DNA of 64,000 nt, taken from positions 4,382 to 68,381 of the forward strand of contig CAJTYM010000018.1 of NCBI GenBank assembly GCA_910583835.1, in the 5' to 3' direction. The notes under the pieces are model-generated. The model saw only the letters and a program-made list of their open reading frames with translations. It did no database searches and was not told where the DNA came from. The DNA is from an uncultured Lachnospiraceae bacterium. Its GTDB lineage: Bacteria > Bacillota > Clostridia > Lachnospirales > Lachnospiraceae. The position numbers and the translations under genes were made by a program. This document shows, in pieces, positions 8,947 to 17,980 of this stretch; positions within the stretch are counted from its first letter, which is position 1; the number at the start of each line of letters is the position of its first letter.

Positions 8947-11900
8947 ATGAAAGGAAAAAAGAAAACATTTCTACAAATTGCATATATCGTGCTGCTTTTT
9001 CTGGCGATTGTTTTTTTATTTCATTGGTACACTGTTGAAAACAGCAAACGGATAGAGGAAAGGAACAAGAATTATGCTGCAGATTCGGCACGGCAGACTG
9101 CGGGTCAGATTGATGAGGTATTGAACAATGCAGCGAATCTGATTGATTCATACGCGTACTTTCTGGGGGACAGCCTCCAGGAGCCGGAGGTAACGCAAGA
9201 GAGGCTGAAAGCAATGGAAGACAATATGTTGTTTGATGCTTTGCTGTTTACAGATAGTTCCGGTATCAATCACATTTCTGATGGCCGGACATCGGAAGCT
9301 TATGGACATGATTATTATACAATGGGAATGAATGGGCAGCATGGGATATCTGTAATATTTGATTCTAAGTTCTACAATGAGACGATGTTATGCTTTTATG
9401 CACCTGTTCAGTTCAAAGGAGAAATTATCGGCGTCCTGCGGGGGGCATATCTGGCAGAAGAATATTTGAAAGATATGCTCAACACTACCTATTTTGGCGA
9501 GAAAGCATCGGTACATCTGTGTATGCCGGACGGACGGGTAATTGCATGTTCTGACAGTAAAGGGCACAAAGGCGACCTGTTGGATTTGTTTGTGGAAATG
9601 GAGATGATTGATTCAGAGACGGCTGCTAAGACCAAATCTGTGTTCGAGAACGGCGGAGAAGGGGCTTTTATCTGCGATTCCGGCAGCAAGACAGACAATC
9701 TTTGCGCCAGCTATCTTCCGCAGAATAATTTTGTCCTTGTACAGACATTTCCCAAAAGTGTTACCCAGAAAATGATACGCGATGAGAACCTGGTGGGAAT
9801 CCGCCTTGAGGCTGCGCTGATTTGTCTTTTTGTTCTGTACATTATTTCCCTGGTTGTGCGGGCAAGGCGGGAGAGGAAAATCCTCGAAAAGGAAAACCGC
9901 GAGATGGGATATATCATAAGCGGCGTCAATACATTATTTACGCGTTTTATTATGGTAGACCTTGAGAATGACACCTACCAGTATCTGGCAGGGACAAGTC
10001 CGGAAGACAAGACCGTGGCAACCCATGGCAGTTTTAAAGAATTGTCAGAATATCTGTGTTCCCTCGTCATAGAGGAGGAAGGGCGCCGGAAATTTGCACA
10101 GGAAATTGATAAAGATACGATTATCCGAGAGATGCAAGGGCAGGATGACTTGCTGTACGAGTGCCATGTAATGAGAAAGAGCGGTCCGGAGTGGGAACAT
10201 GTCAATATTATCTGTCTGGACAGGAATGACGGCAAAGCCTGCAAAGTTTTGTTTATCCGCCAGAATATATCGGAACTGAAGGAAAACGAACTGCGTGTCC
10301 AGGCTGAAATGTCTCTTGCAGAGCGCAAAGAGCGGCAATACCGCATCGCCATCACCTCCAATGCGTTCTGCACCTTTGAGTTTAACCTGAGCAAGGACCT
10401 AATTGAAGGCGATGTGGTGCGCACGGTTGATGGGGAACGGGTATCCTTATTGGAAAAGTCCGGGCTGCCGCTGCCCTGTAAGGCCTCGCAATGTTTCGAG
10501 CGATGGAAAGAATTTGTTTTGGAAGAATCTTTGGAAGAATATTGCGCCAAAGTGAACATTGAATACATGAAAGAATGTTTCAGCAAAGGCGAAGCGGAGA
10601 TAAATGTGGATTATTGGAGTGCCTCTTCTCTTGGCAGCCCCATATGTATTCGCCAGTCATTTGTCATGACGCGGGACTATGAGACGAACGACATCATGGT
10701 GATGGTTGTGTCGAAGGAGATAACCGAGCAGGTACAGAAGCAGAGGGCACAGACACAGGCATTGCAGGATGCATTGATGCAGGCACAGCATGCAAATAGG
10801 GCAAAATCTACATTTCTGTCCAATATGTCCCATGATATCCGCACGCCGATGAATGCTATTATAGGATTTGCAACAATAGCTGTCAGCCATATTGACAACA
10901 AGGACCAGGTCAAGGATTGCCTGCAGAAGGTTCTTTCCTCCAGCAACCATCTGCTCAGCTTAATTAATGATATTTTGGATATGAGCAGGATAGAAAGCGG
11001 GAAGGTGCAGATTAAAGAACAGGAATGCAATATTTCTGAGCTTATGCATAACCTGGTAAATATTATACAGCCGCAGGTGAAAGCCAAACAGCTGGAATTA
11101 TTTATAGATACCTTTGAGATTGTCAATGAAGATGTGATAGCAGATTCCCTGAAGCTGAATCAGGTATTCATCAATCTGCTGAGCAATGCCGTGAAATACA
11201 CGCCGGCAGGCGGAACCGTAACTTTCCGCATTATGCAAAAGACTACGTTCCGACATGGATATGGAGATTATATTTTTATCATTAAGGACAACGGAATCGG
11301 CATGTCGCCGGAATTTGTGGAACATATTTTTGAACCGTTTGAGCGGGAAGCAAGCACAACCAAAACAGGCATTGAGGGCACAGGCCTCGGTATGGCAATC
11401 ACCAAGAATATCGTGGAAATGATGAATGGTACGATTTCTGTGGACAGCGAACCTGGAAAGGGAAGCGTATTTATGGTAGAGCTTACCTTGCAGTTACAGG
11501 ATGTTGAAAAGAATGCAGAGCAGATTAAGGAGTTGGAGGGCCTGCGCACTTTGGTTGTCGATGATGATTTCAACACTTGTAACAGCGTCAGCAAGATGCT
11601 TCAGAAGATTGGTATGCGCTCTGAGTGGACCACCTCTGGCAGGGAAGCGGCATACCGGGCAAAAATTGCCCATGAGGAGGGAGATGCCTACCATACCTAT
11701 ATTATCGACTGGCAGATGCCGGAACTCAGCGGTATAGAGACGGCGAGGAAAATCCGCAGTGCGGTGGGGAAGGATGTGCCGATTATCATCCTTACGGCAT
11801 ATGACTGGACCGATATTGAGGAGGAGGCAAAGGAAGCGGGAGTCACGGCATTCTGCGCAAAACCGCTCTTTATGTCCGATTTGAAATCGGCGCTGCTGTC

Positions 11901-12339
11901 CGCAAATAACCTGTTGGAGAAGCAAGAATCTGCTGCAAACTGGACGTTAGCCGATTTTGGCGGCAAGCGTCTCCTGCTTGTTGAGGATGTGGAAATGAAC
12001 CGTGAAATTGCAGAGGTCATTCTGACCGAAGCCGGTTTTATCGTGGAGAGTGCGCCTGACGGAACGGATGCTGTAAGCATGGTCGATAAATCTGAGGAAT
12101 ATTATTACGATGCCATCCTGATGGATATCCAGATGCCGATTATGGACGGTTATGAGGCGACCAGAACTATCCGCAATATGTCAAGGAAAGATGTCAAGAC
12201 AATGCCGATTCTCGCTATGACAGCTAACGCCTTGGAGGAGGATAAGGAGGCAGCCATCAAGCATGGCATGGATGCCCACATTGCTAAACCCATTGACACG
12301 GAGGTTCTGATAGAGGTGCTTAAAAAATTCCTTGGTTAG
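8947..12339 (+). CDS. Hybrid sensor histidine kinase with two receiver domains (2)
   Basis: A membrane hybrid kinase of 1130 residues. Order: TM1 (about 8-28), a double-Cache-like outer sensor, TM2 (about 287-305), a cytosolic PAS-like region (about 330-590) that the upstream kinase lacks, HisKA with His629 (NMSHDIRTPMNAI), HATPase (DNGIGMS, GTGLGMAI), receiver 1 with Asp921 (IDWQMPELSG) and receiver 2 with Asp1060 (LMDIQMPIMDG). A longer start at 8881 is possible. The ATG at 8947 has AGAAAGGAAG just before it and leads straight into the membrane segment. No output domain is present. The kinase core is clearly homologous to the upstream gene, suggesting duplication followed by sensor change. 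Confidence 0.93.
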   Translation: MKGKKKTFLQIAYIVLLFLAIVFLFHWYTVENSKRIEERNKNYAADSARQTAGQIDEVLNNAANLIDSYAYFLGDSLQEPEVTQERLKAMEDNMLFDALLFTDSSGINHISDGRTSEAYGHDYYTMGMNGQHGISVIFDSKFYNETMLCFYAPVQFKGEIIGVLRGAYLAEEYLKDMLNTTYFGEKASVHLCMPDGRVIACSDSKGHKGDLLDLFVEMEMIDSETAAKTKSVFENGGEGAFICDSGSKTDNLCASYLPQNNFVLVQTFPKSVTQKMIRDENLVGIRLEAALICLFVLYIISLVVRARRERKILEKENREMGYIISGVNTLFTRFIMVDLENDTYQYLAGTSPEDKTVATHGSFKELSEYLCSLVIEEEGRRKFAQEIDKDTIIREMQGQDDLLYECHVMRKSGPEWEHVNIICLDRNDGKACKVLFIRQNISELKENELRVQAEMSLAERKERQYRIAITSNAFCTFEFNLSKDLIEGDVVRTVDGERVSLLEKSGLPLPCKASQCFERWKEFVLEESLEEYCAKVNIEYMKECFSKGEAEINVDYWSASSLGSPICIRQSFVMTRDYETNDIMVMVVSKEITEQVQKQRAQTQALQDALMQAQHANRAKSTFLSNMSHDIRTPMNAIIGFATIAVSHIDNKDQVKDCLQKVLSSSNHLLSLINDILDMSRIESGKVQIKEQECNISELMHNLVNIIQPQVKAKQLELFIDTFEIVNEDVIADSLKLNQVFINLLSNAVKYTPAGGTVTFRIMQKTTFRHGYGDYIFIIKDNGIGMSPEFVEHIFEPFEREASTTKTGIEGTGLGMAITKNIVEMMNGTISVDSEPGKGSVFMVELTLQLQDVEKNAEQIKELEGLRTLVVDDDFNTCNSVSKMLQKIGMRSEWTTSGREAAYRAKIAHEEGDAYHTYIIDWQMPELSGIETARKIRSAVGKDVPIIILTAYDWTDIEEEAKEAGVTAFCAKPLFMSDLKSALLSANNLLEKQESAANWTLADFGGKRLLLVEDVEMNREIAEVILTEAGFIVESAPDGTDAVSMVDKSEEYYYDAILMDIQMPIMDGYEATRTIRNMSRKDVKTMPILAMTANALEEDKEAAIKHGMDAHIAKPIDTEVLIEVLKKFLG

Positions 12340-12378
12340 AATATTTGTGCCCAGAACGCCTGTAGGTCCTGAATCCTC

Positions 12379-12396
12379 ATTGTTCGCGGGAATAAA
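12379..12396 (+). repeat. Interspersed repeat core, copy B
   Basis: ATTGTTCGCGGGAATAAA, the second copy of the 18-base core, located 40 bases after the kinase stop and immediately before the kinase terminator hairpin. Confidence 0.6.
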
Positions 12397-12400
12397 AGAT

Positions 12401-12452
12401 ACCCACACTGGAACATATCTCTGGGAAATGAAGTTCCGTGTGGGTGTTTTGT
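12401..12452 (+). terminator. Rho-independent terminator after the kinase gene
   Basis: ACCCACAC-T-GGAAC (12401-12414) pairs with GTTCCGTGTGGGT (12433-12445) with a single bulged base, followed by TGTTTTGTTT. It ends the kinase transcript and faces the convergent membrane-protein pair. Confidence 0.85.
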
Positions 12453-12490
12453 TTATATGATTTGTGCCATTGTGTATTTAATAGGTGGCT

Positions 12491-12811
12491 TTATCCGGCG
12501 TTTCTTTTAAATAAGGCGGCTTTCACAATCCCCTTGGGGTCTTTTATCAGCAGAATCACAAGCCAGATAATCAGTCCCAATGCCACAACGGACAAACCAA
12601 GATAGAAATCATTCAGCATATCTGCCGGGGCGGGAGCAAAATATGCCTCGCGGATTTCTATATACTCAAATAAGGCATCGATAAACCACATAAGGGAAGC
12701 TCCCCAGTACATCCAGCACAAGATGCCGATATTCATCTGGCTCTTAGGGGCGTTCCTGTACCAGAGTACGGTACAGATAATTGCCGCATAGACAGTCGTA
12801 AGTAAAGTCAT
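12491..12811 (-). CDS. Small membrane protein of unknown function
   Basis: A 106-residue protein with about three hydrophobic segments: near residues 1-18, 27-45 and 70-91. The short charged C-terminus ends KAALFKRNAG. It lies 11 bases after the 139-residue gene on the same strand, so the two form a pair. I do not recognise the family. The pair is divergent from the cobalamin riboswitch operon, but no riboswitch is seen on this side, so a link to cobalt or B12 is only positional. Confidence 0.75.
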   Translation of the reverse strand: MTLLTTVYAAIICTVLWYRNAPKSQMNIGILCWMYWGASLMWFIDALFEYIEIREAYFAPAPADMLNDFYLGLSVVALGLIIWLVILLIKDPKGIVKAALFKRNAG

Positions 12812-12822
12812 GTCAATTCCCC

Positions 12823-13242
12823 CTATTTTGCCGGCGGTAAAGACTCTGCTGACTTAACAGCTTTCTTTTCCAGCATATTTGAGGCAACGAGCATAACACC
12901 CCAGACAGCTGTCACAAGCACTGTCATTGAAATGCCGGCGGTAGCCATCTCATTGAGCATATCGGCAGCTTCCGTGGGATTGCCGGCTGCGGTTAAGAAT
13001 GGAAACCATGGCGTAACTTCCCCATGCCATACATGTTCAAATGCGAGCAAGGCAGAACCGCCCCACAGCAACTTGTTCAGCCATTTTAATTTCTGGGAAA
13101 ATGGAATCTTTACGGCTTCCGTAGAAGTGACGCCATCTAAGCTGATATGTACAGTCTCCGGCGTGGATTCCTTTCTCTGTAATACTTTTGTTGCAGCGGT
13201 AGTAATCACAGCCTCCGCTGCCGGAACTAAGAAACAACCCAT
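12823..13242 (-). CDS. Small membrane-associated protein of unknown function
   Basis: A 139-residue protein beginning MGCFLVPAAEAVITTAATKV, with two hydrophobic stretches (about residues 54-66 and 97-120) and an alanine/lysine-rich tail. AGGAGG stands about eight bases before the ATG. It has its own consensus promoter and leads a two-gene operon with the 106-residue membrane protein. I do not recognise a named function. Confidence 0.75.
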   Translation of the reverse strand: MGCFLVPAAEAVITTAATKVLQRKESTPETVHISLDGVTSTEAVKIPFSQKLKWLNKLLWGGSALLAFEHVWHGEVTPWFPFLTAAGNPTEAADMLNEMATAGISMTVLVTAVWGVMLVASNMLEKKAVKSAESLPPAK

Positions 13243-13292
13243 TTTTTATCCTCCTGAAATTCATAATATTTATATATTTGGAAATTTATTTC

Positions 13293-13321
13293 ATTCTATC
13301 GTCAGTCACCTGGTTTGTCAA
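13293..13321 (-). promoter_or_regulatory. Sigma-A promoter of the divergent membrane-protein pair
   Basis: On the minus strand: TTGACA (13321-13316), 17 bases, then TAGAAT (13298-13293), about 50 bases before the start codon at 13242. It lies back to back with the cobalamin promoter on the other strand. Confidence 0.75.
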
Positions 13322-13373
13322 GGGAAAAGGGGGATTTTCGGTATCTTTGCGATGACTAAGTTTAAAAAATTTG

Positions 13374-13401
13374 TTGACATGAGAGAATAATGTGCTATAC
13401 T
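13374..13401 (+). promoter_or_regulatory. Sigma-A promoter of the cobalamin operon
   Basis: TTGACA (13374-13379), a 16-base spacer and TATACT (13396-13401). Transcription would begin about 20 bases before the riboswitch aptamer. Confidence 0.8.
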
Positions 13402-13421
13402 TTTGATGAATTGAATATGTG

Positions 13422-13605
13422 ATATACAGGTGTCAGGACAGCATAGCATAGTATAAGAATGCTGGTCCTGGTGAAAAGGGAAACAGGTGCAAATCCTGTA
13501 CGAACTCGTCACCGTAATTAAGGAGCAGAAGCCAATGAGCCACTGGGGAACCGGGAAGGCGGCGGACGCGATGATTTTTAAGCCGGGAGACCTGCCTGTG
13601 TATTG
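13422..13605 (+). ncRNA. Cobalamin (AdoCbl) riboswitch
   Basis: The aptamer's conserved elements appear in order: GGGAAACAGGTGCAAATCCTG (about 13478-13498), GCCACTG (about 13538-13544) and the B12 box AAGCCGGGAGACCTGCC (13580-13595). The ends ACAGG and CCTGT can close P1. It lies between a consensus promoter and an intrinsic terminator, so bound cobalamin should promote early termination of the downstream uptake and biosynthesis operon. Confidence 0.95.
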
Positions 13606-13757
13606 TACGGAAACATTTGTTTCAGACCACGAGTAACTGGTTGTACGTTAGGCTTTGCAGAAACATCTTACTAGTAAGCGACAAAATAATTTGTCCCTTA
13701 CTATAATCCTTCCAGGGGGATGTGCACGATTTTGACTGCAAGGTTGTTTGTGCATGG

Positions 13758-13804
13758 AACCTTTACCCAGTGTCAGGATAGATACGCGGTAAAGGTTTTT
13801 TATC
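13758..13804 (+). terminator. Riboswitch-controlled intrinsic terminator
   Basis: AACCTTTACC (13758-13767) pairs with GGTAAAGGTT (13788-13797), followed by a T run. It is the expression-platform terminator of the cobalamin riboswitch. The approximately 150 bases between aptamer and hairpin hold no gene but do contain pairing segments (for example ACAAA/TTTGT near 13680-13696) that could form alternative structures. Confidence 0.8.
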
Positions 13805-13861
13805 TTAATAGGAAAGACCTTGTCACGCTAAAGCGTGAAAGTGTCTTCCTGCTAAGATAAA
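13799..13861 (+). repeat. Long imperfect hairpin after the riboswitch terminator
   Basis: TTATCTTA at the left and TAAGATAA at the right enclose further complementary blocks: AGGAA-AGAC with GTCTTCCT, and TCACGCT with AGCGTGA around a two-base AA loop. This gives about 25 pairs with a few mismatches. It starts in the T run of the terminator and ends in an A run, so it may be a second stem of the leader or a small inserted palindrome. Confidence 0.65.
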
Positions 13862-13985
13862 AAATAATATGCGCACTCGCACAAGATATTGTTCTTCGTG
13901 TGTCCAAATTTATCCGCGGCATCTTCAATCAGACTATCAAACAACGAAAGCAGAAGGAACAGAAAATCTGCACAAAGGAGGACAC

Positions 13986-14870
13986 ATGAAGAAAAGATTG
14001 GCAGCAGTATGGATTATGGTATTGTTAGGAGTATTGTGCATGGCGGGATGCGGAAAGGGTAATGCCCCAAAGACAGCCGAAAACACAGCCATTTTGGTAG
14101 TTAGCTTCGGGACAAGTTACAATGAAAACAGAGATCTCACAATCGGGGCCATAGAGGAATCCGTCAAGAAAGCTTTTCCAGACTATGAAGTCCGCAGGGC
14201 ATTTACCAGCCAGATAATTATTGATAAGTTAAAAGAGCGTGATGGGCTGGAAATTGACAATGTGGAGGAAGCCCTGGACCGGGCAGTGGCAGACGGCATT
14301 AAGATTCTTGCCGTCCAGCCCACGCATCTGATGGATGGGTATGAGTATACGGATTTAGCAAATGCCTTAAAAGATTATGAGGATAAGTTTGAGCAGGTGG
14401 TGTTAGGGAAACCATTGCTTTCCAGCGAGGATGATTTCGAGGCGGTTGTGAAAGCAATTACGGAGAAGACTTCCTCTTATGATGATGGGCAGACGGCAAT
14501 CTGCTTTATGGGACATGGCACGGAAGCAGATTCTAACGGTGTTTATGCAAAACTGCAGGAGAAACTGAAAAGCGCGGGATATGAGAATTATTACATAGGC
14601 ACCGTGGAAGCAGAGCCGACCTTGGATGATGTCAGGGCAGCATTGAAAGATAAAGGCACATATAAAAAAGTTGTTTTAGAGCCGCTGATGGTGGTTGCGG
14701 GAGACCATGCCAATAACGATATGGCCGGGGATGAGGATGATTCCTGGAAGAGCATTTTAGAAGGAGAAGGCTATGAAGTCGAATGCCTTTTAGAGGGGCT
14801 TGGGCAAGTGGAAGCTATCCAGGATATTTATGCAGAACATACAAAGGCAGCTTTTGACAGCCTGAAATAA
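13986..14870 (+). CDS. cbiK: Extracytoplasmic lipoprotein CbiK-type cobaltochelatase
   Basis: A 294-residue CbiK homologue; the family inserts cobalt into sirohydrochlorin in the anaerobic B12 pathway. The chelatase fold is recognisable from AILVVSFGTSYNENR, QPTHLMDGYEY, CFMGHGTEADSNGVYA, VEAEPTLDDV and LMVVAGDHANNDMAG, with the histidines expected to bind metal. Unusually, it starts with a lipoprotein signal peptide with lipobox LCMAGC, so the enzyme is predicted to be tethered outside the cytoplasmic membrane. The start at 13986 follows AAAGGAGG. It is the first gene after the B12 riboswitch and is followed by a surface protein and an ABC importer. A role in tetrapyrrole or cobalt capture, instead of or besides biosynthesis, is inferred. 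Confidence 0.92.
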   Translation: MKKRLAAVWIMVLLGVLCMAGCGKGNAPKTAENTAILVVSFGTSYNENRDLTIGAIEESVKKAFPDYEVRRAFTSQIIIDKLKERDGLEIDNVEEALDRAVADGIKILAVQPTHLMDGYEYTDLANALKDYEDKFEQVVLGKPLLSSEDDFEAVVKAITEKTSSYDDGQTAICFMGHGTEADSNGVYAKLQEKLKSAGYENYYIGTVEAEPTLDDVRAALKDKGTYKKVVLEPLMVVAGDHANNDMAGDEDDSWKSILEGEGYEVECLLEGLGQVEAIQDIYAEHTKAAFDSLK

Positions 14871-14881
14871 CAATATCAGGG

Positions 14882-15787
14882 ATGGTGCAAAAGATGATAA
14901 AACAAGTAAAAAAGATAATATTTGCGGCTCTCATGGTTGGCATATTTTTTATGCCAACCCCTTGCCACGCAGAAGAAAATCCTGCGGCAGTCCCCATTTA
15001 TGGGAACAGTCTCCAAGATGGGAGTTATGAGGTCGAGATGACCTCAAGTTCCTCGATGTTTCGCATTGTCAAAGCAGAACTTCAGGTCACCGGCGGCAAT
15101 ATGACTGCAGTGATTACCTTGAGCGGGACCGGTTATCTGAAATTATTTATGGGTACGGGAGAAGAAGCGCTGGCAGCTTCAGAGGAAAATTTCATTCCGT
15201 TTGTGGAAGATAAAGAAGGCGCATATACCTATACTATTCCCATACACGCGCTGAATAAAGAATTTGATTGTGCTGCTTACAGTAAAAGGAAAGAAAAATG
15301 GTATGACAGGAAGCTTTCTGTCCTTGCCTCTTCCTTGCCGGAAGCTGCATTTCTGTGGAACGATGGGGAGTATGCCATGGATGTTACGTTAGATGGCGGA
15401 AGCGGGCGGGCAACAGTCACTTCACCGGCACGGATTACCGTGTCAAAGGGGGCAATGGTTGCTTCTGTCCAGTGGAGCAGCCCGGATTACGATTATATGG
15501 TTGCGGACGGCGTGAAATATCTGCCCACGAATACGGAAGGGAATTCTGTGTTTGAGATTCCCCTATCGGCTTTGGATGCGCCGATAGAGATAGTTGCGGA
15601 TACCGTTGCCATGAGCAAGCCCCATGAGATTGCCTATACCCTGACCTTTCACGCAGACACTCTGGCAAAGGAAAACGGTTCCGGCAGCAATCTGGTCATG
15701 ATTGCCGTAATCTGTGCGTTTGCGGTAGTTGCGGCTATCCTCCTTGTGGTTGTCCGAAACCAAAAGAAGAGAGTGCAAAATGATTAG
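14882..15787 (+). CDS. Membrane-anchored surface protein with two NEAT-like repeats
   Basis: A 301-residue exported protein. A signal peptide ends near PTPCHA. Two similar beta-rich modules follow: one beginning near DGSYEVEMTSSSSMFRI and one near DGEYAMDVTLDGGSGRA. Each ends in a strand with aromatic residues (KWYDRKLSV; HEIAYTLTFHAD). A C-terminal membrane helix (IAVICAFAVVAAILLVVV) with a basic tail anchors it; no LPxTG sortase signal is seen. The repeat pattern resembles NEAT heme-binding domains, but this is a visual judgement. It lies 11 bases after cbiK and overlaps the binding-protein gene, so it is probably a surface receptor for the imported compound. An ATG at 14894 is an alternative start. 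Confidence 0.75.
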   Translation: MVQKMIKQVKKIIFAALMVGIFFMPTPCHAEENPAAVPIYGNSLQDGSYEVEMTSSSSMFRIVKAELQVTGGNMTAVITLSGTGYLKLFMGTGEEALAASEENFIPFVEDKEGAYTYTIPIHALNKEFDCAAYSKRKEKWYDRKLSVLASSLPEAAFLWNDGEYAMDVTLDGGSGRATVTSPARITVSKGAMVASVQWSSPDYDYMVADGVKYLPTNTEGNSVFEIPLSALDAPIEIVADTVAMSKPHEIAYTLTFHADTLAKENGSGSNLVMIAVICAFAVVAAILLVVVRNQKKRVQND

Positions 15788-16934
15788 AGGAAAGAAATCT
15801 GTACGGTTTCTGGCATGTTTTTTCCTATGTTTTTCGTGGATGGTTTTTCTGGCGGGGTGTGCAAATAATTCCCTGGAAAACCGGGATACGGACATCAGCA
15901 GCAGCCTTTCTTACGAGAGGAGCATGGAACTGCAGTATGCCGGGCAATTTGCCGTGGATTATTATAAAGACGGCTATACGCTGCTTTCGGTAGCAGATGG
16001 CAGAAGCTATCTCGTAATCCCTGAGGGGGAGGAAGCGCCAGAAGATTTGCGGGAAGGGATTAACGTCTTAAAACGCCCGCTGGAGCAGATTTATCTTGTG
16101 GCATCTGCCGTGATGGATATGTTCTGTGCGCTGGACGGCGTGGAACAGATACGTTTCTGCGGACAGGAGGCTGAGAATTGGTGTATAGAGGAAGCCCGGG
16201 AGGCAATGGAACAGGGGAGAATCTTGTATGCCGGTAAGTATGACATGCCGGATTATGAACTGCTTGTGTCGGAGGGCTGTTCTTTGGCAGTGGAGAACAA
16301 TATGGTTACCCATGCGCCTGAAGTCCTGGAAAAATTGGCAGATTTTGGCATACCGTCATTGGTTGACTGTTCCAGTTATGAGGACCATCCTCTGGGAAGG
16401 GTGGAATGGGTAAAGTTTTACGGTGTGCTGTTGGGGAAAGAAACGGAAGCTGAAGCTGCTTTTGCCGCGCAGGCCCAGCAATTTCAGCAGATAGAAGCGA
16501 AGGAATCATCCGGGAAAACCGTTGCCTTTTTCTATATCACAACGAATGGGATGGTAAATGTCAGGGTCTCGGCAGATTATGTGCCGAAAATGATAGAATT
16601 TGCCGGAGGGAAATATATTTTTGACGGATTAGACAGAGAGGGCAGCCGCCGTTCTTCCGTGACCATGCAGATGGAGGAATTCTATCAGAAAGCAAAGGAT
16701 GCAGATTACCTGATTTATAACAGTACGGTTGACAAAGAACTGGTATCCATCGAAGACCTTCTGCAGAAAGAATCTCTGCTGGAAGATTTTCAGGCAGTGC
16801 AGGAGGGCAGGGTTTTTTGTACGACCAGGGACTTATACCAGCAGTCGATGTCCATGGGGCAGATGATAGAAGATATCCACCATATGCTCTTGGGACATAC
16901 GGCAGATATGAAATATTTATATCAGTTACAATAA
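15780..16934 (+). CDS. ABC transporter substrate-binding lipoprotein (BtuF/FecB type)
   Basis: A 384-residue binding protein with a lipoprotein signal (FLAGC), so it is anchored outside the membrane. The body fits the helical-backbone class that binds cobalamin, heme or siderophores: a central LVDCSSYEDHPLGRVEWVKFYGVLLGKE region and a second lobe with MIEFAGGKYIF. The ATG at 15780 overlaps the stop of the upstream gene; longer starts would miss the signal peptide. The riboswitch and neighbours make a corrinoid or related tetrapyrrole the likely ligand, but specificity cannot be read from the sequence. Confidence 0.88.
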   Translation: MIRGKKSVRFLACFFLCFSWMVFLAGCANNSLENRDTDISSSLSYERSMELQYAGQFAVDYYKDGYTLLSVADGRSYLVIPEGEEAPEDLREGINVLKRPLEQIYLVASAVMDMFCALDGVEQIRFCGQEAENWCIEEAREAMEQGRILYAGKYDMPDYELLVSEGCSLAVENNMVTHAPEVLEKLADFGIPSLVDCSSYEDHPLGRVEWVKFYGVLLGKETEAEAAFAAQAQQFQQIEAKESSGKTVAFFYITTNGMVNVRVSADYVPKMIEFAGGKYIFDGLDREGSRRSSVTMQMEEFYQKAKDADYLIYNSTVDKELVSIEDLLQKESLLEDFQAVQEGRVFCTTRDLYQQSMSMGQMIEDIHHMLLGHTADMKYLYQLQ

Positions 16935-17980
16935 TGGAAGGGATGGGAAATAAGGTGCCGGAAAATAAAAGAAGCATCCGCTGCAGGATGGCGTTGCTCT
17001 TGTTGGCTGTGGGAAGCACGCTCTTTCTTTTGGGGAATCTCATATATGGGAGCATATCTGTTTCCATGCAGGATGTTATCTGTATTCTCATGGGGCAGGA
17101 AGCAGGTACCGCTTATCAGCGGATTGTCATGGATATCCGTTTCCCCCGGGCGATTGCCGCCTTTTTGCTTGGCGGGGCGTTGGCATTGTCCGGTTACCTT
17201 CTGCAGACGTTTTTCCATAACCCGATTGCCGGACCTTTTGTGCTCGGCATCTCTTCCGGTTCTAAACTGGCAGTGTCTCTGGTGATGGTATTCCTGCTTG
17301 GGAAATCCGTCTCTGTCAGTTCATCGGCTTTGATTGCCGCCGCCTTTGCGGGCGCATTGTCCTCGATGGGATTGGTGCTTTTGATGTCGAGGCAGGTGAG
17401 GAGCATGTCATCGCTGGTCGTCGGTGGCGTCATGATAGGTTATATCTGCACGGCAGTCACCGACTTTGTGGTAACATTTGCAGAGGATGCCGATATCATA
17501 AACCTACATAACTGGTCGCGCGGCAGTTTTTCCGGGATATCATGGGAGGATGCTGCCATTATGGCGGCAGTGGTAGCGGTTACCGTATGTGTTGTTTTCC
17601 TCTTATCGAAGCCAATCAGCGCGTATCAGCTGGGAGAAAATTACGCTGGGAATATGGGCGTAAATGTCCGCAAATTGCGCGTATCATTGATACTGCTTTC
17701 CAGCCTCCTTTCCGCCTGTGTCGTTGCCTATGCCGGACCGATTTCGTTTGTGGGAATCGCCGTGCCGCAGCTGGTGAAAATATTGCTTGGGACGAGTAAG
17801 CCAATGTGGATGATTCCGTGCTGTTTCTTAGGCGGCAGTATGTTCTGCCTTATCTGCGATTTGATAGCGAGAACCGTGTTTGCGCCCACTGAACTCAGCA
17901 TCAGTACGGTGACGGCTGTATTCGGGGCTCCCGTGGTACTTTGGGTGTTAGTCAGACAGAAAAGTGAGAGGCAGCTATGA
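16934..17980 (+). CDS. ABC transporter permease (BtuC/FecCD family)
   Basis: A 348-residue membrane permease with about nine or ten hydrophobic helices. FecCD-family motifs are seen: RFPRAIAAFLLGGALALSG, FHNPIAGPFVLGISSG and the late GPISFVGIAVPQLVK. It overlaps the binding-protein stop (TAATG) and its own stop overlaps the ATPase start (ATGA), so all three importer genes are coupled. It would form the homodimeric channel for the imported metal chelate. Confidence 0.92.
   Translation: MEGMGNKVPENKRSIRCRMALLLLAVGSTLFLLGNLIYGSISVSMQDVICILMGQEAGTAYQRIVMDIRFPRAIAAFLLGGALALSGYLLQTFFHNPIAGPFVLGISSGSKLAVSLVMVFLLGKSVSVSSSALIAAAFAGALSSMGLVLLMSRQVRSMSSLVVGGVMIGYICTAVTDFVVTFAEDADIINLHNWSRGSFSGISWEDAAIMAAVVAVTVCVVFLLSKPISAYQLGENYAGNMGVNVRKLRVSLILLSSLLSACVVAYAGPISFVGIAVPQLVKILLGTSKPMWMIPCCFLGGSMFCLICDLIARTVFAPTELSISTVTAVFGAPVVLWVLVRQKSERQL

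Noticed and set aside
9975..10586. Minus-strand open frame of 203 codons
   Set aside because: Antisense to the PAS-like region of the second kinase; serine/arginine-rich shadow translation.
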